The notes under the pieces: model-generated
Seen by the model: the letters and a program-made list of their open reading frames with translations, nothing else
What the model was told of the DNA's origin: nothing
The model's database searches: none
Shown: positions 9,458 through 21,900 of the stretch, one piece after another
Layout of the letters: each line of letters opens with the position of its first letter
Numbering within the stretch: position 1 is the first letter of the stretch
Made by a program: the position numbers and the translations under genes
Source: Sweltsa coloradensis
Taxonomy: Eukaryota > Arthropoda > Insecta > Plecoptera > Chloroperlidae
Length of the DNA stretch: 64,000 nucleotides
Reading direction: 5' to 3'
Assembly: GCA_024449915.1 (NCBI GenBank)
Contig: JAMZAV010000101.1
Coordinates: 434,001-498,000 of the forward strand

Positions 9458-11036
9458 TTGGATGAGCGTAGCGAGCGAAGCGAAGATTCCATTTCACTAC
9501 ACTGGAGAAAAAAATCCGGAATGTTTTTTTTTTTCTTTTTCTTTTTTTTTTTTTTTTGTATTTTTGTGTGTCTGTGAACACGATTCCGGCTAAACCAATA
9601 CTCCAATTGCGATGAAATTTTATGGAGGTCTGTGAAATCTCTGAACGAAGAACTGCACGGGGGGAAAAATCGATCAAAAAATTATTTCTCATGAAAATCG
9701 CAATTTTACGATTTTTTTCGATTTTTAAAAAAATTCTTCGACTTATAACATCTACATGCTTTATCCGATTGTAATGATTTTTTCACAGAACCTTAATTTT
9801 ATGAATTAATATATTCGTGTGAAATTTGAGCGCAATCGAAAATTTATTTCTTATGAAAATCGCAATTTTACGATTTTTTAAATTTTTAAAACATTCTTCG
9901 TCTTATAAAAAACCTACATGCTTTACCATTGTAATGATTTTTTCACAAGAACATTAATTTATGAATTACTAGGAAAACGCTTTATCCCGCCGCGTTGTTG
10001 GATGAGCGTAATTGGTGAATTGAGTGTTAAGTGTTATGCGGATTTTCTGTTGTACTGTGAAAAAAAACATTACTTAGTTGATTTTTTAAAAATTAATTTT
10101 AAATTAAATAAAAATAAACTTTAATTTGATTTTTTTTAATTATTCGTAATTTTAAAAAAGAAAAAAAACAGTAAATTTCGATTTTCATAACAAATAATTT
10201 TTCGATTGCGCTCAGATTCACACGAATATATAAATTCATGAAATTAAGGTTCTGTGAAAAAATCATTACGATCGGACAAGCATGTAGGTGCTATAAGCCA
10301 AAGAAATTTGAAAATCAAAAAAATTCCTAAAATTGCGATTTTTAAAGAGATGTTTCTTTCGATAACGCTCAAAATTCACACGAATATATCAATTCATAAA
10401 ATAAAGGTTGTGTGAAAAAATTATTACAATCGGACAAAGCATGCAGGGTTATAAATCGAAGAATTTTGTTAAAAATCGAAAAAAATCGTAAAATTGCGAT
10501 TTTCATGAGAAATAATTTTTCGATCGATTTTTCCCCCCGTGCAGTTTTTCGTTCAGAGATTGCATAGACATCCATAAAATTTCATCGCAATTGGAGTATT
10601 GGTTTAGCCGGAATCGTGTTCACAGACACACAAAAATACAAAAAAAAAAAGAAAGAAGAAGAAAAAAAAAAAAACATTCCGGATTTTTTTCTCCAGTATA
10701 GTGAAATGGAATCTTCGCTTCGCTCGCTACGCTCGCTACGCTCATCCAAATATATTCGTGTGAAATTTGAGCGCAATCGAAAAATCATTTCTCATGATAA
10801 TCGCAATTCTACGATTTTTTTCAATTTTTAACATTTCTTCGACGAATAAAACCTACATGCTTTATCCGATTGTAATGATTTTTTCACAGAACTTTAATTG
10901 TATGAGTTAATATATTCGTGGGAAATTTGAGCGTAATCGAAAAATGATCTATTAAAAAAATCACAATTTAACGCTTTTTTCGTTTAAAAAAATTACGCTC
11001 ATCCATCAACGCGGCGGGACTTAACCGTTTTCCTAG
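9458..11036 (+). mobile_element. Helitron-like element, copy A (interrupted by copy B)
   Basis: Starts TTGGATGAGCGTAGCGAGCG and ends with the subterminal GCTCATCC, the stem AACGC...CCGTT and the terminus CCTAG followed by T. The interior is built of repeated AT-rich blocks (AATTTGAGCGCAATCGAAAA, CTACATGCTTTATCCGATTG). Copy B (9969-10749) sits inside it in the opposite orientation. It has no transposase gene. Assignment to rolling-circle elements is inferred from the CTAG end, the 3' hairpin and the lack of target duplication. Confidence 0.7.
9969..10749 (-). mobile_element. Helitron-like element, copy B, nested in copy A
   Basis: Minus orientation, 781 bp: 5' end TTGGATGAGCGTAGCGAGCG at 10749 and 3' end GCGGGATAAAGCGTTTTCCTAG at 9969. 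The broken host reads TATGAATT on the left and AATATATTCGTGTG on the right. The same sequence stands uninterrupted earlier in copy A (TATGAATTAATATATTCG near 9798), which gives an empty site: insertion without a target duplication longer than 1 bp. Confidence 0.75.
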
Positions 11037-11044
11037 TTAAATAA

Positions 11045-11799
11045 TTGGATGAGCAAAGCGAAGACTTCAATTTCACTGACCCCCCAAAAATTTAGCTCGG
11101 TTGTTTTTTTGTTTGTTTGTTTGTTTTTTGTTTTTTTTTGTCTGTTTGTTCGCACGATTCCGGGCAAACGGCATATGCGATCTTGATAAAAATTGAAGGG
11201 GACCTTTGAAATCTCTGAACTTAAACCTGCCAAGTTTTTGGGTACAATCGAAGAAATATTTCTCATGAATATCGCACTTTTACGTTTTTTTTTATATTTT
11301 AGTGCGATATTTGCGTGACATTTGGGCTGATTCTGACCAAACGGGTGGGGCTACAACGTTCATATTTTACATGGACATTAAGGTTATGGTGATGTAGTAC
11401 CTTGTGAAAAAAAGTTGAAAACATTTACCTAAATTTATAGAATAAACGTACTTTTACGATTTTTTTCGATTTTTAGTGCGTTATTTTCGTGACATTTGGG
11501 CCGATTCTGACCAAACGGGTGGGGCTACAACGTTCATATTTTACATGGACATTAAGGTTATGGCGATGTAGTACCTTTTGAAATAAAAAGTTAAAAAGTT
11601 AGCCAGAATCAATCAAGTAAATATAAGCTTTAATAATACAATAATACTTTACGTTATAATAATACAATTACCAGAATGCAGTAGGAAAATTGACGACAAT
11701 CACTAAGCAAGTTAGCATTAAAAGTAAAGATATCCCACGCAAACTAAAAACTTTAAAAAGCTCATCCATCAACGCGGCGGGACTTTAGCGTTTTCCTAG
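11045..11799 (+). mobile_element. Helitron-like element, copy C (full length, 755 bp)
   Basis: Starts TTGGATGAGCAAAGCGAAG, ends ATCAACGCGGCGGGACTTTA then GCGTTTTCCTAG, followed by T. The stem AACGC/GCGTT lies just before the terminus. It contains a direct duplication of about 150 bp (from about 11308 and 11468; CCAAACGGGTGGGGCTACAA). It starts 8 bp after the end of copy A. Closely similar to copy G at 39.6-40.3 kb. Confidence 0.75.
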
Positions 11800-13429
11800 T
11801 AATAAAATGTTTTTAAGTTATGGTGGAGTGACTGGAGTCATTTTTCATTTTATTTCAGTTTATTCGTGCATTTTACAATGTCACTGTGAAGCACATGTCA
11901 TAATTTAAAACAGTATTACAATGCAAATCAGGGCAATGATCAGGGGTACAACAAAATATAGTACAATATTACATTTACATAATCCGTATAAGTTAAGCAT
12001 ATCTAAAACATAAAAGTACACAATCTAAATCTCTCAAAACAGATAAAGTTATCTCTACATTTAACCCTATTTCAATTCATCAGTATAAAATTCCTTTTAA
12101 GTTATTATTTTCAATTTTTCTTAATTATTAGTTTAAATTGTAGTCTTTTAATCCCTATAGGGAGTGCATTGGTAAAAGTTGCTCCTGCAAAAGTTGGTCC
12201 CTTTTTATAGGATTCCAAGTTATGGGCGACCACATGTACGTTCATCCTCATTGTATGGCCATGCAAGTCAGCATTTCTCAACATTTCTGGCTTGTGTAAC
12301 CTTACATACAAAATGGTTTTCATTATGTATAAACCATGGTATAAACTTGGGAGGGTCAGCAACCCTAGAGCTCTAAACAAGCCTCTACATGATTCACGTT
12401 ATTTCCAATGTGACACATGATCCTTATTGCGCGTTTTTGTTTAGAAAATATTCTTCTAACATTGTCTTTACTTGCATGACCCTCTCAAAGCTAAAATTCC
12501 ATAACTTATATTGGATACAATTAACGCATGTGGACCAAAGTTAGCCTAAATGAAATAATTATATATTTTCAGTTTATCGGGATGGGGTGCACAGCAGATA
12601 TATACGTAACGTCATTTAATATTAATGTTATCAATATATTATGTTTTGATTTCGTCACTCCAATGGTCACTCTTATAAAAAAATGTGTTTACTATGCATA
12701 TTATTAAATTGAAAATAACATAGAACATAACGATTCTTTTTTACTACTTCCATTTGTCGTTTGTTGCTTAACGTCTCTATTTATTTTGATGATGTTTTTA
12801 ATGGCGCTAAACTGGGTCCCAGTCCCAGCCCCAGCCCAGCTTTGTACCATGGACGGAATCACGCTTCCACAAGAAGTGGCATAGTAGGGGTTGGAGGCAA
12901 ACAGTGTAAACCCAGGGATTTTGGAAGGATGTGGAGTGGAAGACATAATATTATAGCTAGCTCGAGAGTCATACGAGTGTTTTAGTTGTAATAATACTGT
13001 TTTATTGTTTTCGTTCTACTCAATTTATAAAACATTGTCTACTTACGAAAAACATATTTTTTTTAAAACTTAATGCACAACAGCAGACCGTTGTCAATAA
13101 CAGATTGCAGCCTGATTTAAAAACTTTTACAAAACAATATTTATTTTAACAACTAATGAAATATAACAGTAGTTTTAAAACTCGTTGAAAAAAATAAGTG
13201 ATAATGTGACGATGTAAAGATTGACGAACCATGGATGAACACTGAAGAAGTGATGATCTTACTAAATGGGAAGGCTCCAATGATAGAACTTATAGTAGAT
13301 GGTGGGTGGGTGATGTGAAATCATTGGACATTGTTGCAAAGTGGGTGACGTGAATGAGAACGCAAGGAACAATCACATCCCTTGCATTAGAGAGTTTGTC
13401 ATGATGTTGATCTTAGTACGATTATGTGT
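11800..13429. other. Intergenic and 3' flank of the CSP gene
   Basis: No coding exon is recognised. AATAAA on the minus strand at 13140-13145 is a plausible polyadenylation signal for the CSP gene, about 285 bases after its stop. Confidence 0.5.
13140..13145 (-). terminator. Candidate polyadenylation signal of the CSP gene
   Basis: AATAAA on the minus strand, about 285 bases downstream of the CSP stop codon. Position and motif fit; no transcript evidence. Confidence 0.4.
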
Positions 13430-13569
13430 CTATCCGGCGTACTGTTTGACGATCTTGCTCCATTCTTTGGGGTAGTTTCTCTGGATGTGTGACAGAGTCT
13501 TTTGGATCTGTCGTGTTTCTTCGGGGGTGCACTGGGGGCAGGCGCCTCTCATGACAAGAGGGGCAAGAG
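13430..13569 (-). CDS. CSP: CSP exon 3 (C-terminal half and stop)
   Basis: After acceptor TTATAG the exon completes a Thr codon, then reads LAPLVMRGACPQCTPEETRQ and ends IVKQYAG before TAG. The CPQC pair and the NYPKEW motif are classical CSP landmarks. Confidence 0.93.
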
Positions 13570-16500
13570 CTATAACAAACAAACATCATTAAACTTAGTT
13601 AGACATTTTATTTAATTTGTATTACAATCCATGGGCGTGTACATGGTACACACATAGGAAATAACAAAAGATCAATACGAAACTCAAGTAGAACGGTTTA
13701 GGATTTCATATCTGTTAATAATTATAAGAATAAGTTCCTTTTACTATAATTTATATTTGTCCTTGTATCCTCATAATTCTCATTATTATATCAATGTTTT
13801 AAAACCATAAATATAAACATAAAATAAAACCTTTATGAAATATTTTCTGTTTTTCTTAGTTCTTAAGCAGCCTAAGTTTGTAAACAAAATGCCTGTTTTG
13901 TATATACTATAATTTTTCTCCAAATTTGTATTTGCATACCTATAACATACCTACTACTATATATTATTTGTATTTATTATTATTATTTACTTTAACTTTA
14001 CTTCTATTATACTTCCAATTTTACATTGACTACTATAATTAAGAAATTCCGTCTCCCATACGGTACTTTTGTCGCCATCTTATAAATTTATCTTACTCTA
14101 ATTTAGAAAATGGCCCGCACACAAGTCTTTATGACTTTGAGGGCTTCTCAAACATTGTATGAAATATGGTATTATGTACCAACAACTGTGGATGTAAACC
14201 ATAATATTATGTATTTTGAGAATAAAAAAAATATCTGAAATCTAAAAAAATCAAGGGAATAAATGGATTTTTCCAGTAAGTAGGCGTACTTTTTTTGGTA
14301 AAACTTCAAAGATTTGAAATCTTTTATTTATTGTGGGAGATAATTATAGAGAGAAAGATGCGTTGTATTCATATGTAACTATGTGTAATTCATTTATCAG
14401 CCATCACCTCTTTATCAGTATCACCCACGAGCTCAGTCACAAGCCGTTTTAATGGCCATTTTTATAGTCGAGACACGGCACTACAATATAATAATAATTG
14501 GATGAGCGTAGCGAGCGAAGCGAAGATTCCATTTCACTACACTGGAGAAAAAATCCGGAATGTATTTTTTATGTAATTTTTAACTGTTGCCACACATTTT
14601 CCGCTTAAACCAATACTCCAATTCGAGTGAAATTATGGGGGCCTTCGAAATCTCTGAACTTAGAACTGCCACGTTTGAGCGCAATCGAAAATATTTCTAA
14701 TGAAAATCGCAAATTACGATTTTTTTCGATTTTTAAACAAATTATTCGACTTATAACATCTACATGCTGAATCGATTTTAATGATTTTTTTACAGAACCT
14801 TAATTATGAATTATATATTCGTGTAAAATTTGAGCGCACGAATAATTATTTGTATGAAAATAGCAATTTTACGATTTTCTTTTTTTAAAATTACGATAAA
14901 AACGATAAAGAATTAAGTTATTTTTATTTAATTTAATTTAATTTTAAAATCGCACTTAGTAATAAATTTTCACAAAACAACAGAAAATCGCCATAATCAC
15001 ATGGCAGGATCAATGCACCAACTTTTCGCTCATCCAACAACGCGGCGGGACTTAAGCGATTTTAATAGTAAATAATAATGTTGACAATATGATTTCAAAG
15101 CTCGGTCCGTGAAAATGCCAGAGCATGAATATGCTAATCTTAAACATCAACACCCCCCACCCCCTTCCCTGTTTGCCCTCGCAAACATCAGCTAGAAAGA
15201 GGGTATAGTTTTTTCTCCCCGAATCTAGAGGCGAGCTCTGGCAATCGTTGTCGGGGATACTTCCCCTTTCCCTTGACGACCGCCCCGACGACGATATAAA
15301 TGACACAACAAACGATGACGATGACAAAGACGATGACGACCGCGACGTGAGAGCCCCCCTTTCCTCCGCCTACCCGTGACTGGTTCTGACCAGCATGGAC
15401 CCCTTTTCCCCTAGAATAGAGTGGTGCATTATGACCTAACGGTTGACGCGCCCTTAATCCAAATAAAAAATCATCAACACTGTTGTTATGTTGATTAGTT
15501 ACGGTTAACTTAAAAAATCTTAAAAGTATGTTTTCATAAAACTCACATGACAACAACAATCACAGCCATACAACAATCGGATAGCAACATAATCTACATT
15601 AGAAGAAGTTATTTTGCGAGTTGATGAACTCGCACGACAAGGCCATTGAAATAAAAAGGTGAGGATTGATAATAACTGGAATTAATGTTCCGATAGTGTA
15701 ATCTGGGGGAGGGGGGTGGGGGGTCGTGCACACTTAAAATTTCTTGTCCCTACACGGAGCCATCTCTGAGCCTACGTAACAATCAACGGCGGCTAAAGTA
15801 GGCCTACTATATAATTCAGAGTCTCTACAGTGCAAATTATTGACATTGCAAGATTTCTTTGATATGCTTTCGTAATTTCAGTCATTACAATAATATACAT
15901 TAGCCCACGGCAGAGCATATAAAATAAAAACAAACATGATCCATTTAAAACCGCATTTCAAATTCCAAGAAATGTGTTTGTACAAATCTTACGTCACCAA
16001 GTGGACAGTATTTAATTGCATTTCTAGTCAGATCTAATTCATTCTGTTGCAAAATTTTTAATTTGCTTGCTGTAAGCCTATGCATTCTGTTATATTGATT
16101 GACATAAATGCCTAGAGCTGGGTGTTTCTAGATTCAAGTTGTAGTCAGGTAAAACTTATCCAGGCTTGAGGCTATACCATAGTAACTACCTCATTACAAT
16201 GCAATTTCTTTATCACTATATTTTATATTGTATATAATATGGTTATTCACTAATATTATATGGAAAGCCCAAATTGATGTAACAATGAATATAATTATAT
16301 TTGTGTTATTACGTTATGCATTATGACCGTAAAAATATATAATATTGTAAAATTCTCAAAACTAAACGCCCATGGAAACTGCCCACCACCCACGAGCATA
16401 TAAATATATATCGTTTAAATAAGTATGAAAAGTATAAAATATAATAAAATAATAAAAAATATACTTAATACTAGGCCGCTTCGCGAACGCTTTGTACAGC

Positions 16501-18888
16501 CGCGTTGTTGGATGAGCATAGTCTTACTTCTAACAGGTGATTTTAATGTTTATCTTATTTAATATTGCTATATACGAAATCTCAAGACTGTTGAAAACCA
16601 TACGTAAAAGGGCAATTTTCTTGCGAAGTATTTTATTTTACTTATTTAACGTCTATAAAAAATTATATATGAGCGAACTCAAAAACGCGAAACTTATAAT
16701 GTTGCACGTAATGAAGGTTCAAAATTTCATGACTATAGAAGTAGCTGTGTAGCTGGCAGAGAGCAAAAAAATGTTTTTGAAATACACAAAAATGTAAAAA
16801 GTGCGAGACTTTCATGAGAAATAATGTTTGAAACCGTTTGACCGGTAGAGAGTAAACAAATACACAAACACGTTTTTTTCCTCTAGTGTAGTCTTGACTT
16901 CACTCTCTTAGCTCGCTACGCTCATCCAACAAAGAAAGAAAGCTCAAAACTGTAAGATATTATGTTGGAGTTACCGTTATTAAAATGTAAAACCTTCTAC
17001 AGTGAAAGTAAAGAAACATTAATTAAATGTAATCAAAGATGTTAAAATCAGAAGTAGAACGATGTGTGTCATAGAAATCGAAAGGTGTTGCGTAAGGTTT
17101 AGTCAGGCGCAACAGGTGACGAGGTGTGAATGCCAATGCATCTTCTGCGGAGGTCAGTGACAGGATGCGATAACAGCACCAAACTAATCTGCACGACACC
17201 ATTTTGTTTCGTTTCGTTGGGAGCAGTTTTCACAACATCCATTGCTATAGGCCAACCTTGTACAATAAAGTTTTTTTATCGACTGTTGGCTATCCGCCCG
17301 TTTCATAATTGCATGCGAAATACACTGAGTACGACGAAACGTAACGTTTAGAACGGCTATGAATACATGTGACCCCCACTGAACATCAGTTATGTGACTG
17401 AGTGAATAAATATAATTGTATTTATTTATTTACACCAATTTTGTCGAGTGTGTCTCTATTCCTTATGGAAATTTAAAAAAAAGTGGGAAAAAATAACTGG
17501 GCTGAAAATGTGTGCTTTTCGAGCATACACCGTATTTTTCGTAATTAATAACTGAGATTCGTGTGCAATTTTATGTCATATTTTTTTAATATTCTATTAT
17601 TATATTTCATATATTACGCGTCACTTTGCTATTGTGGACGCTAGCATAGACTACAGATCCCGTGACAAACGACCTATATGCATCTTGAACTATCTAAGAC
17701 TTGGTTATCTCTCTTTGAGCTCGAAACGATCAGATTTGGAGGTAAAGGAACTTTAAGTTTCTTTCGATAAACTCTAAATAAAAGTTCCTATTTTTAGAGG
17801 AACGGGAACATGAGTTTATTATTTTGTAAAGTAATTGACACGAAAAGTTCCTTATTATGCGTAACTTGTTACTCACTTCTCAGTCGCCTTCCTACGGGAT
17901 CGCAGGCTCCCTCTCCTAGGGCGCACTTGAGCTGTCGGGAGAGGTACCGCTTGTCATTCAGGGCCGCATCCAAAGCTTCGTCAGACACCTTAGGGCGAGG
18001 CTTCTCTGCCGCAAGGATCGTCGCGACGCCAAAACACGCCAGGGCAAAGAGAACAAAGTACATCTGTTGGCAAACAAACACAACTGTTAGATTATAGGCC
18101 TAATATCCTTATAACTCATGATTACATACACACTTGCGCTGATGTATGATTGGTAACATGGTTCATAGTTTCCCTGTTGGAAACTAAATAATTTAATTTT
18201 GTAATTGCCACTTTCAGGCTTTCAGCGCAGTGACAATTTCATAAAACATACTGTTGCCCAATCTTTTATGAACAATATTTCCAAAATATTTTTTGTGTCA
18301 AGCTTGTTCCTTTTCCTAAGACTGACTAGTGACGAGGTAAACAGAGTTGAAGGATATTGTTGTAAACAATTTGTGGCTTAAAGAAAATTATACACAAGCC
18401 AAGTGCAACAATAACAAATCATAGTCTTCTATATAAAGCACGTAGGGCCTACATGTGAACTTTCATTCCATGTCTTATGCGTGTGTTAACGATTAGCCAA
18501 GTTGCATAAATATGAGACGTTAAACAATATCCAATCCGAATTAATTTGTAACAATAATGCCATTTAATGTAGATTAAAATGTGACAAGATTATATTTGTG
18601 TAGTGTATGTATTTTTCTTGTATTACAGTATATAGTTTCAATTTAAATGTATCTAAGAAGGGCCAACACTGTAGCAAAACATACTTCAAGGTAAAGCGAC
18701 TAACTACCATTATTACTCCATCACATTCAGATTTCAATGTGGAATATATTCAATTGTTACCAACGATATAACAATTTTCAAACTCTATTGCTTTGATTGA
18801 TACAAATTTAATGTTCAAAGTAATACGACTTAATAAGCCTATACTAACGAGTCAATATTTGATAACACATTTAACTCAATCTCGAGCA

Positions 18889-18926
<38 letters not shown>

Positions 18927-21900
18927 AGTGTATTGCTCTTTCATTTGATTCATCCCGCCAAAGAATCTTAACCATTCATTTAAATTTTAAATTTCTCTTC
19001 TGAGGTATAATATAAACAAACAAAAACACACACGATTTTCTATGTATAATGTAATGAATTAAATTATACAGTTACTGGTTCTGTCTTCTTGGCCATAACT
19101 GAACAACAATGAAATTTCTCTGTTTTCTGTTGAGTTCTTTATTGACTAACTATTCAGTGGATTTAATATAAATTCAACGCGCCTGCTTTTTGGGAGCTTG
19201 CCTCGGTCCCGCGGTTCATTTATTTACGCTTGGAGTACTGTTATATTAATAATATATTTTTGGCTAAGTATTAATTTGGATGTGTCGATTAATTCAAATG
19301 AAATAAATGAAAGGTTTCTTTCGCGAATACTTCGAATTTGGCTAATTTCTAGTGATGAATGAAGTCGCCTTATTCGAGATTTAAAAAATGGTCCTTACTT
19401 TCTTTTCTAGAATCTGGAATTTCTCGTGCAATTGTGCGGAGACCTTTCCAATAAAGATATATTTCGAATCGTGCACCTTTTTGACTATTTATTACCCCCA
19501 CCTCACTCTCCCCTCCACCTTTGCGCCACCCACAAAAATATTCGACCCGTTATCAGGTTTGTCCGCTATCGTTGAATGTTTGCTAGATCAATGCAGGAGA
19601 GCTATCATCGTAAATGATCTCTTTAATTTTAATATTATTTGTAATGCTAGCTATTCTGTGCGCTAACGGTGCTTTAGAATATTTATACCAGCTCAAATTA
19701 AATGACAAACATACCAAAAGAATAATTGGCATACCGTTATCTGATTCTGATTCTATTTTAAGCGGCTGTGTAGGTTTCTTATACCAACTGTTACAGGTTA
19801 TAATTAACTATACATCTTGTTTCAATACTGTTCACCTTGTCATCAAAATGAATATGATATATTGTTCAATTTTTTAAACTAACGAATGAGAATGATACAA
19901 TCAAGTATGTGTAATTTCCGTGAAAATTACGTTAATAATTTCGATATAAATAACATAATTAGGCCTAGATAGCGAAATACAATAATATACATACAAAAAA
20001 TTGTTACATTAAAAAATATATTATATGATTGCAATACCCTTCTTCCAAGTTTGGCAAGGATGTAGTCACAGGGCGAAGTGATTGTATGTTTTTCTAGTGC
20101 GCAAAAGTAGAAGGATAAAGGTTCTCTGGGGACGTGAATCGATGTAGCCATTCGTGTAGTTAAACGGTAGAGACGACCGAAGAAATGTATGTAAATGAAA
20201 AAAAAATCATATAGAGGTGTGACTTTCATGAAAAACAATTTTACTGTTGTACATTCAAAACGTGGCAGGTCTAAGTCTGAGAGATTTCGAAGGTTCGATA
20301 CACATTTCGTGAAGATCAGAGTCGCCGTTTGGCGGGAATCGTTTGAAGAAACACAAATTTAAAAAATCTGGCTAGTCAAATTGTTGTCTTCACTTCGCTC
20401 GCTACACTCTTCTAACAAACTGATGCAAGATTTGAGGTTGTATATACATACTGTTATATTACATGGCACCGCTAATCCGGAAGGGTTTTAATTTAATTAT
20501 AAATAAATATGAGTATAATTATATAACCTTTGGTAGTTAGGCGGAGAGGAAATTTGACGCAAAACTAAATAACACATTTAAAACAACGTACAGTATTCAG
20601 TATTAAAAAAGAGTTATGCGTCAAAAGCTCGATTACAATATTCATGGCCTTCCGAATCGATTCGGTTGAATGCCGGCTTGCTTCGTTGTACACTGAGCAG
20701 CAAATTAAACTTTTTTTCTCGTTTAGGATTATATTTATTGCTATCCAAAAAACCTCACTTCCAAGGTCAAAGAATGGATGGTGATAATCATCACGAGACC
20801 TTCAAGTTAACAAAAATTGCACTTGCATATTAATTTTAACAAGGTAGCAAACTTGAATGATGCACGAAGATGATCAAAAAAGTGAACTAAGGCACTAAAC
20901 ATTAGGCCTTATTAGTGTTATCCTGCAATAGTTGTCGGGGCCGTGAATTAGAACATGCGATCCTGGTACAAGACCCTGGTTCAACAAGAGAATTCTTTCC
21001 TACCGCAAGAAATTCTTATTAGATCCTTCATGATAAGAAACAATACTAGTTTTGCTTTTTTTTGCACTTTTTGGAGGTTGCTATTAAATTTTACGCCACT
21101 ATGCGATTTCCCTAAGTTTAAGAGGGGTATTTGCTGTATTATGCATAGAACCCTTTCAAGTTTTTGTTGACCAAATAATTAGCTTGTTAAAGTCAGCTGG
21201 GCACAAAGGATAAGCAATAATACCTACTCTTTTGCGAACATGAGCCTACATGGAGAATCAAAATATACATACATTTTGATGCCCATTAATGCTAAAAGAC
21301 GACGATTTTTGTTGTCTCTCTGCAATATTGTAATTCGAGACAATGAGTGGTGATAGATGAGAGAAGGCCTAAAGGACAAATTAATACAATAGCCATTCCT
21401 TATGCAGGATTTTGCCAAAATCGTATGAGCCACCGTGAATAGCTATATTTTGATTATAATAAAGGACATATAAGGAACATTTTCTACAATGTAAATGTCA
21501 CTATCACAGATTTTCCGTTTCGTTGCAATATCTGTAGTGCAGGCAGTAGGTTTTCAGAAACACGTGCACACTACGAACATACCTTGTAAGTGGATGTATT
21601 GGATTACCTCTATATCCTTGTCCCTATCCTAGTTTATCACATAATATGAAGGAATATGCGCATGCAAAAGATCTACGTTCGTTCTACATTGACACCAAAT
21701 ACATTATTTTATTTTAAAATAAACATTTCATTGGCAGCTGTAGACTCTTTTAATTGAGTATTTGTGGTATTGGTGTTTGTTGCTTCAAGTCTATTTTATT
21801 GCAATTGTGTTATTGAAAATTGAAACGATGATAAGTGGTGTTAGATGCGGAAGAAGGACAATTACCATGCCTTGGGATTCAAACCCACAACTATTGGCTC

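Larger units (their letters stand above)
13570..17876. other. CSP intron 2 with repeats
   Basis: A 4.3-kb intron. It contains Helitron-like copies D and E, one copy of the GACGAC-rich repeat and a small CCCACTGAACATCAGTT repeat at 17369. No exon seen. Confidence 0.8.

Noticed and set aside
15052..15559. Minus-strand ORFs of 91 and 123 codons
   Set aside because: They run through the GACGAC-rich repeat; the reading is not kept in the other copies.
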